Positions 1 to 11,762 of a stretch of 64,000 nucleotides of DNA are shown here, piece after piece; the stretch's first letter is position 1, and every line of letters begins with the position of its first letter. This DNA comes from Folioceros fuciformis. Taxonomy: Eukaryota; Anthocerotophyta; Anthocerotopsida; Anthocerotales. Position numbers and translations under genes: made by a program. The notes under the pieces were generated by a model. The model saw only the letters and a program-made list of their open reading frames with translations, made no database searches and was not told the DNA's origin. The stretch is taken from contig JBNGIO010006139.1 in NCBI GenBank assembly GCA_049999805.1, positions 79,658-143,657 of the forward strand. Reading direction: 5' to 3'.

Positions 1-1632
1 CCCTAGAAAACCATCTTCCTCCATCTCCCGTTGCAGAAGCTGGGCATGAATGTGCTTGCCCTTATGGATGGCTCCAACGCCTGCACACGTTCTCAACATG
101 CACAAAAATGTAACCCTGTCAGGCATCAAGCCATCCTGTTGCATCTGCTCATAAAGTTTCAGGGTTTCCTGTCTTAGCCCGTGTCCAGCATATCCTTCCA
201 TCATGACATTCCAGGTAGCCACCCCCTTGGTACGCAAATTTTCAAAGACTTTCCGAGCGTCTCTCAGGCTTCCACTCTTAACATACATGTGCACCAGGGT
301 GCTTCCGAGAACTGCATCTGCTTCTAGACCTCTTTCCCTGATCTGGGCATGGACCTTCTTGCCTACATCCAGGGCTTTCAAACTAGCACATGCTTTTAGA
401 ACGCAGAGAAATGTGACATTGTTCGAGGGAGTTATGCCCTCCAGCTCCATTTCCGCATACAGATCCAAAGCCTCCTCACCCAAGCCATGCTGAGCATATC
501 CCGCAAGCATGGCATTCCAGGCCACAACGTTCTTCGGGGACAACCTTTCAAACAGAGTACGAGCATCACTGAAGCTCCCACATTTGGCATACATATCTAC
601 CAAGGTATTTGCTATAGCAGCATCTCTTTCCAGCCCCAATCTTATAATGAAGGCATGGATTTCCTTTCCCATCTTTATATCTCGAGCTCTTCCACATGCT
701 TTCAAACTACAAAGAAAAGTCACCTTATCTGGCGTCAAGCCATTGTGTTGCATGACCTGATACAGCTGCAGACCTTCCAGACCTGAGCCATGCTCAGCGA
801 ATCCTTTGATCATTGAATTCCAAGTCACCAAGTCCTTGCTTGGCAGCCTGTCAAAAATTGTGCAAGCCTCCCTCAAGGACCCACACTTCACGTACATATC
901 CACCAACGCGTTCCCGACTGTTGGGTCGATTTCCAAGCCCTTTTGAACAATTCGTGCATGAATTGCTTTGCCTGCGTGCACGACCCCAATCCCCCCACAT
1001 GCTTTTAAAACACATAGAAATGTTATCTTGTCTGGAGCCACGCCATGCTGTTCCATGCTCCAGTAGATCCCTAGCGCCTCTTCACAAAGTCCATGCTGAG
1101 CATATCCTGTTATCAAAGCATTCCAGGTAACCACATTTTTGGTGGACATCATATCAAAAACAGCCTGAGCATCCTCCAAGCTTCCGCATCTACCGTACAT
1201 ATCCACTAGGCTGTTCCACACAAACACACTGGGCTCCAGCCCATATTTCTCAATGTCACCATGGACCAGCTTGCCGGATGCCAAATCTGCAGCTCTGCCA
1301 CATGCTTTTAAGACCGCCACAAGTTCGTGGTTGCTGAGTCTGACAGCAGATTCTCGCATTTGCCGATACAATAGAATAGCCACATCAGCCTCCGCAATAG
1401 CATCAGGTCCTAATATCCCTGAACCCCGAACCAGCTTGTCTCTGGCAGGCGCCTTGTAAGACTCACAGTCTTTGCCTTTCACACTCGTCCGAAGATTGTG
1501 GCTCTCATGCACGATTGGCACAGCCAAGGCATGCACTCGCCTGCCAAGTTCAGTCCCATGTCTCTTTGCAGGGCTCTCTTCGAGCGACATGAACGATCCG
1601 CTTGTAAGAGCACGGACTGCCCGCTGGCCCAT
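1..1632 (-). CDS. PPR protein, P-L-S class, C-terminus beyond the window
   Basis: Organelle RNA-binding protein of the pentatricopeptide family; each repeat is expected to contact one RNA base. The minus-strand frame is open from an ATG at 1632 to base 1 (544 codons, no stop), so the E/DYW end lies to the left. After about 30 residues comes the entry motif LGRRVHAL, then successive P, L and S repeats with signatures such as LVDMYGRCGS, VVTWNALITGYAQHG, PDKITFLCVLKACG and GKAIHARI. No introns are visible. An in-frame ATG at 1590 is an alternative start. The repeat style matches the PPR genes at 2.5, 32.4 and 47.2 kb, which points to local duplication. Target transcript and organelle cannot be read from the sequence. 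Confidence 0.85.
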   Translation of the reverse strand, partial: MGQRAVRALTSGSFMSLEESPAKRHGTELGRRVHALAVPIVHESHNLRTSVKGKDCESYKAPARDKLVRGSGILGPDAIAEADVAILLYRQMRESAVRLSNHELVAVLKACGRAADLASGKLVHGDIEKYGLEPSVFVWNSLVDMYGRCGSLEDAQAVFDMMSTKNVVTWNALITGYAQHGLCEEALGIYWSMEQHGVAPDKITFLCVLKACGGIGVVHAGKAIHARIVQKGLEIDPTVGNALVDMYVKCGSLREACTIFDRLPSKDLVTWNSMIKGFAEHGSGLEGLQLYQVMQHNGLTPDKVTFLCSLKACGRARDIKMGKEIHAFIIRLGLERDAAIANTLVDMYAKCGSFSDARTLFERLSPKNVVAWNAMLAGYAQHGLGEEALDLYAEMELEGITPSNNVTFLCVLKACASLKALDVGKKVHAQIRERGLEADAVLGSTLVHMYVKSGSLRDARKVFENLRTKGVATWNVMMEGYAGHGLRQETLKLYEQMQQDGLMPDRVTFLCMLRTCAGVGAIHKGKHIHAQLLQREMEEDGFLG

Positions 1633-1870
1633 GACCGTCTCTGGCCCCCAGTCCTCATCCTCTTATCTGGTACCAGAATTTTCTGCACTGGTCCCAGTAC
1701 AGAACCATCGCACAGCTTCGGGGAAATAGGAACAGATGAAACAGCAGAAGGCCCTGATATATCCATACTACAAGCTCAACTCACAATCTATTGCTGTGAA
1801 GAGAAGGAGACACATCCCCAGCCCTTCACCCTCCCCGCCCGTCGATCCACATTGAGATTGGACTTGTTAC

Positions 1871-2554
1871 ATGATGGAAGGACCAGAACGCCTGTACCAC
1901 GAAAGACAGCGTCTACAAATGTGTCTCCTCCACTCGCTCAACAACCTCCTACAGGTGGGCAAACGGAACTTCAAACACGGTTAGCTGATTCTTCGCGTTC
2001 GATGTACTGAGCAATTACAAACAAGCTGGGTTCGACATCTGCAGGGAGAGAGTCCTTTCACCAAAGCCGAGCTGGACACCATAGCCGACAATCTGCCCAA
2101 TTTGGAGCAGACGCAATTCGACCGCTGGAATCCCTTTTCGCCAATTCTGAAACAGCACCGGAACGCCATTACCGGAAACTACGATGCAGAAGTTCTTTTC
2201 GCTGCATTGAAGAGCAGAAGCAAGGATGTGACCTGGTACGATCGGAGGCACGGGTCAGCAGGATTGCAGCTGGCGGGTGCCGATCATTCTTTGGTTGGAG
2301 TGGTTGCGAATATCTTGAAAACCAGGCTAGGTGGGCTGTGGAAGGGAAGGCACTGGGTTGCTCTGTGCAACGTGCACGACATTTGGTATAACTTGGACAG
2401 TGATTTGCGAGCTCCAGTTCCATTCAAAGATGGGTGGGAAGAGGTACAAGTGTACATGGGGAAGATGCTGGAAGAAGGAGCGGAGATCTTTTTGGTCAGA
2501 AATCTGCAAGCCTCGACAAGCCTACACGAAGTCTCAGACTCAAACCCCGCATGA
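1871..2554 (+). CDS. Josephin-like deubiquitinase
   Basis: Cysteine protease of the Josephin (ataxin-3-like) family, which removes or trims ubiquitin chains. Two exons, 1871-1954 and 2045-2554, are joined across a 90-nt GT-AG intron in phase 0 and give 197 residues. Exon 1 holds the catalytic block RLQMCLLHSLNNLLQ with the nucleophile at Cys18. Exon 2 carries FTKAELDTIADNL, then ITGNYDAEVL, GRHWVAL (catalytic His) and WYNLDSDL (catalytic Asn). All three catalytic residues are present. The length fits the short plant Josephin-like proteins, which lack the ataxin-3 UIM tail. The last 15 bases overlap the 3' end of the convergent PPR gene. Confidence 0.9.
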
Positions 2555-4885
2555 ACATAAGCCTTGCTTAAAATGGTGTACACAGTGTGCATCTCTAACT
2601 ATGATCTCCCTCTGTTCGATCTTGGACAAGACCTTCGTTCCGCTATGGCAATTGTTGCACATACGCAGATTTTTAGTGATGAGCAAAGTTGTGCCATCTG
2701 GAGTGTTCAGGAGGCCAAATGCTAGAGCAAGCTTCTCAGCATGTCCACACAAGGAATCTTTTTCCTCCTGGTCAGACACTGGTTTCAGTCCCATCTCTAT
2801 CTGCGGCCTGTGGCCATCCCGTAGCATTTGCAAGTTCAGACTTCGCAACTTTGACGAGAGATCGTCCCTGTGCTCCCCAACGATGAACTCATGCACTTTG
2901 TTGTCCACTTCGATGAAAGCTGTGGCAGGCTTCTTCTCCGCACCAGCATGTCTTCTCATTTGCTCGATTCTGTCTGAATCTTCCTGTCTTCCAGCACCTT
3001 CATAGATGTTTGCCATGAGAACATAACCAGCAGCCAGTTGCGGATCGAGCGCCACAAGGCGATCGAAACACCGTCTCCCTCGCTGGACGTCTCCATGAGT
3101 TTTGCACGCACTTAGCAAGGACCTGCACCCCACAACGTCAGGAGGAAAGGGCATTGTTTGCAGCACATTTTCAGCCTCGTCCAAGTGCCCTGACCGTGCA
3201 AGAAGGTCCACGATACAGTTACAGTGCTCCAGTGCGGGAGTAATGCAATGGCTGTTTACCATTGCTGTGAAATACTTTCTGCCTTCATCCACCAGACCCA
3301 CATGACTGCAGGCCACCAGAAGACACAGGTAAGTGGCACTGTTCGGCTCAACGCCATGCCGTTGCATCTCTTCGAAACACTGAATTGCCATGTCACAATC
3401 ATTTTGCTGACCATAACCGTTAAGTAGTGCTGTCCATGTTGTGACATCTTTAGCAGGCATTTGGTCAAACACAAGGCGCGCGTCCTCCATGCTGCCACAT
3501 CTACCGTACATGTCCACAAGTGTGTTCCCTACGAACATGTCTCCCTCCAGACCCCTTGCCTGTACATCAGCATGAACTTCCTTGCCCGTGTCCAGGGCTC
3601 CTACACAACCACAAGCCTTGAGAGCACATACAAATGTAACAGCATTGGCTGGATGGATGCCTTCCTGCTGCATAGACGCATAGAGATCAAGAGCATCCTG
3701 ACCAAGCCCATGCTGCACATATCCCGCCATCAGCACTGTCCATGTTACGACATCTCTAAGCGGCAGTCTGTCAAACACTGCACGAGCATCATCTAGGCTC
3801 CCACATTTAGTGTACATATCCACGAGAGCACTGCCGATAAATACATCTGCTTGCACCCCCATTTCCAGAATGTTAACATGAATCTGTTTCCCTCTTTGAA
3901 CCGCACTTACTCCTAGGCTCCCACAGGCATTCAGAATGCTAACATATGTAACTTTGTCTGGTTTCACACTACCCTCTTGCATCATAGCATACAGATCGAG
4001 AGCCTCCTGACTACGTCCGTCATGAGCATAGCCTGCAACCATCGTATTCCAAGCTACCACATCTCTGGATGGCAAGCTGTCAAACACAGTTCGCGCATCT
4101 AACAAATTCTTGCACTTAGAGTACATGTCCACCAGGGCACTTCCCACAAACACGTTGGATTCGAGTTGAAGATCAGTGATATCCTTATGTACCAGCTTCC
4201 CAGTTGTCAAATCCGCTGCACCTGCACAGGCCTTCAGAACAGCCACAAAGACATAATCATTGGGCTGGACGGTGGACTTTCGCATCCGAGTGTACAGTTT
4301 GATAGCCTGCTCAGCTTGTCCATGCTCTGCATATGCTGAAATGATGGAAGCCCACATAAAAACGTTCGGAGCAGGCACTTTGAGAAACACTTGACTTGCC
4401 TCCAGCAGATTCCCCAAGGAGGCATACATACGAATGAGGTGATTGGCCAAAAACGGGTTCAGTGCATACCCACTGTCCACTGTGAGCGCATGAACCCTCC
4501 GACCTAGATCCGGATCTCTCGTCTCAATGCATCCTTTGAGAACCCGATACAACATGTCTCTCGTAATCCAACCCCGATGCTCCGCAAGTTCCAACACTTG
4601 CACGGCCTCATCCACCCTTCCCTCATCACATAGCCTGCTCCAGGTCTCTGCAGCTCCTTCATTCCTCACCGCCCTGCACTGTCCAGTGCATGGCACGATG
4701 TAATTTCTTTCCCTCCAATTCTTGAATCGAACAAACGTGGAGACAAATGAAGCCTCGGAGGATGAGAAATACCTTTCATCCCGACGAGGAAAAGGAGCTG
4801 ATTTGTGCTGCACCAGGTTCGACCAGGATTCAAGCCAAGGAGCCTTCCGCGTTTTGTGCTGCACGAAGTCCGACTCAGTCCACGA
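2540..4885 (-). CDS. PPR protein with a DYW-like domain that lacks the terminal DYW
   Basis: Predicted organelle C-to-U RNA editing factor. The frame is open from a TAG at 4886-4888 to the stop at 2540 (781 codons) with about 15 P/L/S repeats, an E region and a DYW deaminase-like domain. The deaminase zinc signature survives: HAEKLALAFG, then CNNCH and HHFKQGLCSCG. The protein then ends GV-stop where family members end GDYW. No ATG occurs in this frame before about codon 112, so a first exon is likely. An ATG at 4990 with 18 codons to 4937, followed by a 51-nt GT-AG interval, would join in phase, but 51 nt is short here, so this exon is tentative. The 3' end overlaps the Josephin CDS by 15 bases. 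Confidence 0.85.
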   Translation of the reverse strand, partial: SWTESDFVQHKTRKAPWLESWSNLVQHKSAPFPRRDERYFSSSEASFVSTFVRFKNWRERNYIVPCTGQCRAVRNEGAAETWSRLCDEGRVDEAVQVLELAEHRGWITRDMLYRVLKGCIETRDPDLGRRVHALTVDSGYALNPFLANHLIRMYASLGNLLEASQVFLKVPAPNVFMWASIISAYAEHGQAEQAIKLYTRMRKSTVQPNDYVFVAVLKACAGAADLTTGKLVHKDITDLQLESNVFVGSALVDMYSKCKNLLDARTVFDSLPSRDVVAWNTMVAGYAHDGRSQEALDLYAMMQEGSVKPDKVTYVSILNACGSLGVSAVQRGKQIHVNILEMGVQADVFIGSALVDMYTKCGSLDDARAVFDRLPLRDVVTWTVLMAGYVQHGLGQDALDLYASMQQEGIHPANAVTFVCALKACGCVGALDTGKEVHADVQARGLEGDMFVGNTLVDMYGRCGSMEDARLVFDQMPAKDVTTWTALLNGYGQQNDCDMAIQCFEEMQRHGVEPNSATYLCLLVACSHVGLVDEGRKYFTAMVNSHCITPALEHCNCIVDLLARSGHLDEAENVLQTMPFPPDVVGCRSLLSACKTHGDVQRGRRCFDRLVALDPQLAAGYVLMANIYEGAGRQEDSDRIEQMRRHAGAEKKPATAFIEVDNKVHEFIVGEHRDDLSSKLRSLNLQMLRDGHRPQIEMGLKPVSDQEEKDSLCGHAEKLALAFGLLNTPDGTTLLITKNLRMCNNCHSGTKVLSKIEQREIIVRDAHCVHHFKQGLCSCGV

Positions 4886-4990
4886 CTAGGTGCTCTCATA
4901 TTCAACAACTAATCCTCAACCACCAGAGCATCATACCTTGTCGGTATGACAGTCCGCAATGAAATTGTCCCACACTGCCTGACGTGCCAT

Positions 4991-7900
4991 TGGCTCACCT
5001 GAAACCAACCCGAAAGATCAAACCATGAACAAGCAACACAAGTTGTTCAACCCAGACAGATACCCACCCTTTCCACTGCCGGACTTGGGTAGCGCTGGCA
5101 AACTCTCCAGGCTTGAAATGCGCCTGACCCATTCCTTCACTAGGCCGCGGGGTCTGAATCTGGTCTGCATCATGGCTTTGCACAATCAACCCCACCCTAC
5201 TATTGCCTTGTGTTGCACTTCTGGCATAACGTGTCTAGCCCCGAGGACTAGCATGCACCATGATCCATCCAGCCCTCGTCCAGCAGTGGGAACAAGTCCG
5301 ATCGAAAATAAATGCCTGACGGTCAGAACTCTTGAATACCTCGTCCTGGCTTCCTGAGGCGTGAACTCCATGAGTATCACTCGTATCTGCTTCAGTAGCA
5401 AGTGACGATGAAGGCACGTGGTGTCCACCAGCCACGTCTGGCAAGGTACAGAATGATCCAACCCGCAGCGACTTCCCGCACTCCGCTGCGGACCCTCCCC
5501 TTGAGTGCCGACATTCAGAGCTTTGAGGATTCGACAGATCCCGAATGGGATCAGCGAGGAAGCTCTTCACAGGGACAACAAATTCACCTTCACATCTTGG
5601 AAGAGGACTAGAGGCAGATCCGGTTCTCCGGCACAGCTTGGTTTGCAAACAAGCGTTACTGTCATAAGGGAACACGCTTGCTCACGGTGCGCCGTTTAGC
5701 CAACCAGAGATGTCTTCGAATGGATTGAGCATTGCTCACCCGTGTCTTGGGGTCAGGAAACTCTGTGCAATCTATGCTGGCATGCAGCAATACAAATTCT
5801 CCCGAGTTCATGCCTTCGCAATGCACGTGCCTGCGTTCTAGCTGTGGGTGCAGGACAGAACATCTTTCAGGAAACCCTACAACAAGGACTGCAACTGTTG
5901 AGGATGCGCAAGTTTAGAGCTGAAATGTCTTCGTGGTGGCTGCTCCTACACACATGAAGGTCATATGCTGGTGACATGGACTGAATCAATCACAACAACA
6001 ACACAACTGTGCGAGATTTTGAGGGTATGGTGAGCACCGGAGGAGAGCACAAATGTTCAGTGATAACATGTTTTGTCAAAATATTGCATGTATCTACATG
6101 CAACGTCCAGGACTGCTCTAAGCAAGGTGACGGTCGATGAGCTTGCTTATTAGACTTGGGCACCCTGTGGTAGGTCCTCCACGCGTGTTAGTGCTGAAAG
6201 CCTGGAATGCTGGATGGAAGCATTAAAAAAGTAGCCCTCCCTTTTACACAGGCAGAAACAACTATGTGTGTACAGTACGTACAACGTGAGACACATACCA
6301 AAGCTGCGCTCTGAAGATCTGGCTAAGCTGGATTCATCCTGCTCAACTGGGACCATCTGACACACCTCTTCGCCGAAATTCGGGAGCACGGCTCCGGCGG
6401 AGTATGGGTCATGGCCAAGACACCCTCAGCATGTGGCTCAAACCTGGCAATAGCTTTCGTCCTCATCAGGCTGCCCCTGAGGATCCACCGTGGAATCCAA
6501 TGCGCGTTATCGATACTCTCTGATGGGCAGTGACTGGCACAGTGCCATCCACGCTTTCCACTGCGAAATTCGATTTTGCTCTCGGTGAGATACTGACTGG
6601 CAGCCTTCTATCTGAACAGTATAAGTGCATCGACATCCACTCGCTCTGTCAGTGCTCTGGTGGGCCTGTGCTTATGCACAAGGAGGTACCCGTCCCCAAC
6701 AACAGAAGAATCACAATCGTGGCCACCGTAGAAGACTATATGAGTCTGGTCTGTATGCTAAAGGTGATGCACAGGAGCATTGAACGACGTTCATGCAACC
6801 TGCCGGCCATCCAGCGACTGCGGGGTGAGATGACGAGAAGGCAACTACCACACACTGATTGCCAAATTTCGGAGAACGTGATATGCATTTTCGCCGCCCG
6901 CAAGAGACTCAGCCAGTCCAGAGTGGGTCGCTCGTCTCTTCCATGCCTTTCACGCAAAGCAAACGACCAGATCCCATGTCTGGGTCTTGGTGGTGGGCTG
7001 GGAGTACATATGTATTTACTAGGCCCGGTGTGTCGGCACTGAGATATGTTTTGATAATTCTGGGAATGGAATCTGACACAGGCAAGAAGTCTTTGGAGCA
7101 CGTGCAGCGAATGGAGACACCCAGAACCTGGCCAATGGAGTATCCAGAGCCCATGACTTTGGTACAGCTGGAGACGTGATCTTTTGTCGCGGTACCGTGT
7201 TTTCCTTGTGTGTGCTCGGTCGAGACTCAATGTCGAAGCTCGCTACAGCTGAAGGGTCTTTTTTCTATGAAGTCTTCAGGTCTACAGCTGAAGGGCCCAC
7301 TGTCATCTGCACCACCTAGATACCTAGCGTAGCATAGCATTCTCAATTGTTGCAAAAGCATTCTGTATGGACTCCATGAATCCGTCTACCCCTTTCCCTC
7401 TCCTCCCACAATACGCGAGGAAAGTACAGAAAGTTCCGCCAAGAGCTCTGACAACTCCCATGATTGGCAAGGCAGAGAACATGCCCCCTCCAAGGTCCTG
7501 GACAAGGGTTAGCCAGGGCCTCCACCATCCTTTCAACGGAAGCTCATCAACCATTGGATGGATGGACAGTTTTCTCTCGTTCGGCCTCACAAAGCAGATT
7601 CTCGACACCCAAAGCCTCATGCATTGGCCCAAACTCTGCTTTGTTCCAGAATCAGGACACCCCGCGTCAAAGGCATTGACAGACTTATTTTCGTAGCAAC
7701 TAGGGAGAGTGGGATGAACCTTGCGAGACTCGCCGACGTCTAACACGATCTCTGGATGCTCCAGGGTCAGTCCGTACCTTGTCACCGACGGCGCTTACGC
7801 TGTCACAGTCAGGAACATGGACGTGGAGTCTGCAAGGATGTATGCACCTATCGCCTGTTAGCTGTGCATCCCCACAGCGACGTGCTTTCCCAAGTCCAGG

Positions 7901-8222
7901 GGCTTTGGCACATGAGATCATGTGAGCTTCCGACAACAGGCATCCAAGGAAGGCACGCAACCGACGAGAAGCCAGTGCATTGGTCGGGGAGGAGATCGGT
8001 TACGCAAGCCCTAATCAGGAGCTCAGATCAGTGTCATGTGTCATGGAGGCAAGGCCAGCAGCGGACTAAGCGTCAAATCCGAAGAGGAACACCCACCGGC
8101 TGGCTCTCTCTGAGACGGATTAACCGCCGTTAGTGTGACAGTTTCAGGGTGGCGAAACTCGTGAGCGGCGAAACTTCCGACAGGCTGTAAGGGGACTCGG
8201 TCGGACGGTTCACAAGAGGACA
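4991..8222. other. Intergenic stretch without a recognised gene
   Basis: About 3.2 kb in which I recognise no family on either strand. The longest unassigned frames are 5235-5675 (-), 6530-7042 (+), 6736-7230 (-) and 7324-7785 (-). The last runs 153 codons without clear low-complexity bias, but it has no motif I know and no convincing splice partners. The fragment around 7785-7860 (+) also reads as a plausible but orphan peptide. Decayed gene sequence is possible. Confidence 0.4.
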
Positions 8223-8922
8223 TGGCGGGTCTTTCCCGTTGCGTTCCTCTTCCTCCTCCGCCCGCTGCGCGCGGGGGAGCTGAATGGTCTTGCGGCTCTC
8301 AGACTTCACGCCTCAGGGTGAGTCTAGAGAAGGAGCTGAAATCTGCCCCGGAGAGGTGCAGGAATGCAAAACAATGGCAGCAGGAGGAAGGGCGGTGTGT
8401 GAAGCCTCCTGCTGCTGATGGCGACGCTCCATCTGCTGCATCTTGCATCCCTTGGATGCTGCTGCACTGCTGTCAGGGCTGGGCCGAAGTTGCGTTCCAG
8501 CAGGCAATCCTCCTCTTTGCAGCTCTGCCGCTGTCTGCTTGCCAGTTGAAGCGCCAGGTGTGCTGCTGAGGACGGGCCCGGCTGGTATTGCTTGTGGGAG
8601 AGTGGGATTTGGATTTGTGTTTCGATTGGTTGGTTGGTTGGTTGGGTGCTTTTGATCGCCTCTGGTCGCTGCACTCGACGGTGCGGGTTTGGATCTGGAG
8701 GAGGCCGCTGCGTTTCTGTTGGCAAGACCAGAGACTAGGTCGTTTCGGCTTGTATTAGACGCTCCTCGTGGAATCTCACTTCTCGGAGTCAGGGGTGGGA
8801 TGGATTCTGAAGTCGTGGGATTCGATGCTGTGGTGACGCGGAACAGTAGGGGAGGATTTTCATAAGTGAATCGGACAGTGCAGCGTGATTTGGGTGTAGC
8901 TCGTGAGGAGGTGATTCTCGAG

Positions 8923-10005
8923 ATGGAGAATCATTACGACAGGGAAAAGGATAGGAAGGAAGTGCGTCTGGAGAGGGAAGATAGCAGCGGGAGTAGCAGC
9001 AGCTGTAGCAGCGGCTATGGATTCCAGTCGACAGAAACGTTCCCGATTTTGGATGTGCTGGAGATTATGAAAGAGTCCATGAGATTGATGCGGAAGCGAT
9101 CCTCCCTGCTCATGTCTTTGACCGCGTCCATGATTATGCCTCTCTCCTTCATCGTGTTGTCGCACATCTTAGTGACGCATTCTCTCGTGAAGGGTTTGGC
9201 GGTGCAGATTGAAGCTGTTTGCCAGCGCGGACCGCTTTTGGATAGTCCTCTCGACACCTTCCTGTATCTGAAGCTGTCGGAGGTGATTCTCTCGAGCGTA
9301 GTATATTTGCCGTTCTGCATAATTCTGTTCCTCCCATCCAAGGTGGCCATTTCCTACACGGTTGTCAGCGCATATGCTGGCAGGAAGCTTTCCATGTCCA
9401 AGAGTGTGAGAGTGGTGCCTAGGTTGTGGAAACGTGTTGTTTCCACTTACCTGTGGATCTGTCTGGTAGGCCTGGGAGCCCTGGCTGCCTTCATCTTCCT
9501 TCTGGCGGCAATTGCAGTCGTCACCAAGTTTCTGCGACTTGATTCGACCTTACTTTTGGTGACTGATCTCCTCTTGGCGGTGGCCTTCTGCTTCACATTT
9601 GCTCTGCTTTTGGTGCTCTGCAACCTTTCTCTCGTTGTTAGCATCTTGGAGGATGTGGGCGGGTATCCTGCTCTTTCCCGTGGCCTTATGCTCATCCAGG
9701 GACGGACTCAGGTTGCTCTGGGGCTGCTGATGGTGACCGGCGCCTCTGGAATCTTCATCGAATATTTGTTCCAGTCTCATATACTGGGCAACCCAGAAGA
9801 GCCTTTCCAAGATATCTCATCCATCATCTGGGAAGGGCCTCTTCTCATTTTCATGTATTCAGTAGTCTACATGTTTGATGCCATTATGGCCACCATCTTC
9901 TACTTCACCTGCAAGGGCTCGCGATTCGAGGCTTTTGACAAATATGCTCTTCTGGAGCAGCTGGAGGGTTCTAACCACGCACACATCAAGAACCTGCCCC
10001 TGTGA
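8923..10005 (+). CDS. Plant multi-span membrane protein of unknown function
   Basis: Single-exon gene of 360 residues from the first in-frame ATG (8923). A charged, serine-rich N-terminus of about 30 residues (DREKDRKEVRLERED, then SSGSSSSCSSG) precedes FPILDVLEIMKESMRLMRKR and about six hydrophobic segments. Three clear spans are SLTASMIMPLSFIVLSHILV, LWICLVGLGALAAFIFLLAA and VTDLLLAVAFCFTFALLLVL. The layout resembles a plant-specific integral membrane family annotated only as transmembrane protein; no catalytic motif is visible. A CAG|GTGAGT-like donor near 8316 suggests a 5'UTR intron, so the promoter probably lies upstream of about 8200. Membrane location is inferred; the function is unknown. 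Confidence 0.8.
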   Translation: MENHYDREKDRKEVRLEREDSSGSSSSCSSGYGFQSTETFPILDVLEIMKESMRLMRKRSSLLMSLTASMIMPLSFIVLSHILVTHSLVKGLAVQIEAVCQRGPLLDSPLDTFLYLKLSEVILSSVVYLPFCIILFLPSKVAISYTVVSAYAGRKLSMSKSVRVVPRLWKRVVSTYLWICLVGLGALAAFIFLLAAIAVVTKFLRLDSTLLLVTDLLLAVAFCFTFALLLVLCNLSLVVSILEDVGGYPALSRGLMLIQGRTQVALGLLMVTGASGIFIEYLFQSHILGNPEEPFQDISSIIWEGPLLIFMYSVVYMFDAIMATIFYFTCKGSRFEAFDKYALLEQLEGSNHAHIKNLPL

Positions 10006-11700
10006 CAGCTCTAGTCTCCAGAGCCAGACTTGTGTTGCTCTCCTTTCTTGCTGTATTGTTACATACTCACACTCTGGCAGGATTATTTTTTGAGCCAGGC
10101 CTGTTTGGAGCTGGCCATTCATTACCACCACATACATTTGTATACTACCTCCTCTGTGATGCACTGCAATAACCCCCCACTGGGAGAGAGGGTGTGTTCT
10201 CCTTTGGCATCCGAGGATGTCACCCACAATTTAGCTGCTCAGCACACTCTCTTGTCTCATGAATGTCGGCTTTTTGTCTGGCACATACTGACAGGAGCCA
10301 TGCGAGTCATCGTTTAGCATGTCAGCCCGTCGCCCGCTTTGTCAAGAAGAACGCGGAATCTCCAGCCTGGTACATACATCATTCCTCCTCCGCTCTAAAG
10401 CTGTCCATCTCCCAAAATAGAGCACCAAGTGCATCCTCGCTGGGCATCTAGCCAAATGGGGACACCATTTCGCATTAAGCCCGTTCTTAACCATCTGTAG
10501 TTAGCTGCGGTGCCCTGGAGGAGTGGATATCCTTACTGCAAGTTGCTGACCTCATCCAAGGTGTTCGTCCAACTGACTCTCTTACTACGACACTCTCTTT
10601 CTTTTCTTGTGACAAGATGGTCGTTTACAGTTTTCTTACCTTTAAGATTTGTTATGGTTGTATGGTGTCCATATGTGTTATTTCTTTATTAAATATTTTA
10701 TTATTATTTCTGTTCTCTAATTTTAATCTAATTGATCAACTATGTTACATAGTTCCTATGCAGTTTTACTTTACCATTACCTTATTCTTGTTAATGCAAT
10801 AAAGAAGTAGAAGAATTTTATTGAATTTTACCAAGCGCCGTTTGTCCATGGATCTCAAAACAAAACCAAAACTACTAAAATATGTATTCCACTTTTGGTG
10901 AGAGGAAAGATTTTTATTTATATTTTTATCCTCTTCTCACCTCCTTTGCACTTTTCATGCCAATTTCCAGTGCCATTACAGGCTATTTGCAATGCCCTTC
11001 ACCAACACATCTCATTGCTTTGTCAAGAGACCACATTGTTTCTTCTTAGTAGCCAAGTTTGTCCCACACTAAGGCTGTGCATAGCACACCAGAGCTATAG
11101 AATCAGCAATTGCATTCTATCATCTCTTTGTTCTCGATTCCAAGCAACCTCTACTTAATTGTAGCAATTATTTATGCCTTCCCCTCGACAACATCATGCT
11201 AAGAAGTCTTCAATTCCTTTTGTAGTCCCACATAAACCTCCTCCTCCCTTTGCTCCATTGTCTCCACCTCCACCAAAGCAAAGAGGAGAAATGAGCATTT
11301 GGTGGAGTAAAAGAGAAGATGAAGTCTACAATGGCAAGGTGGGATGGAGTAACTTCTTATTGTGTGCAGCATGGCACCAATGCTTCCCCCCACTAGTGTA
11401 AATCCAAGCAGGAGTTACTATGACAATACTAGAAGAAGATTATTTACTACAGCCAGTAGCAAATGTGAAGTGGTCACATGAGCAATTGGAGAATAACTTC
11501 ATCAAACATAAGATTAAAAACTACTTGTAGACTTCAACCAAGAATTGTCATATGCACAAGTCTATGAAATATAGATTAGTAGCAATAATAATACTTCTAA
11601 TCACAATAAGATTTTTATTTATTTTAGAAAAAACAAGATGAAAAACCCATCTACCCTGACAGCAAGATAAGTAATGATTGGGACACTAAGGGCTAATCCT
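10006..11700. other. AT-rich intergenic region
   Basis: It begins with the probable 3'UTR of the membrane protein gene and becomes AT-rich from about 10600. An AATAAA hexamer lies at about 10799. I see no coding sequence, RNA gene or mobile-element signature. Confidence 0.5.
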
Positions 11701-11762
11701 TGAAGGTTAATGACTACCAATAGCACCTAAAATATCATGGTTTGGAAGGAGAAAGGGTCCAT

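Noticed and set aside
203-1459. Plus-strand ORFs over 1-1.5 kb
   Set aside because: They are antisense shadows of the minus-strand PPR frame, which shows clear PPR motifs throughout.
7324-7785. 153-codon minus-strand ORF
   Set aside because: No family resemblance, no exon partners and no conserved motif; left as unassigned sequence.
8222-8569. 115-codon ORF upstream of the membrane protein gene
   Set aside because: A splice donor lies inside it and it is probably 5'UTR/intron sequence; no recognisable protein.
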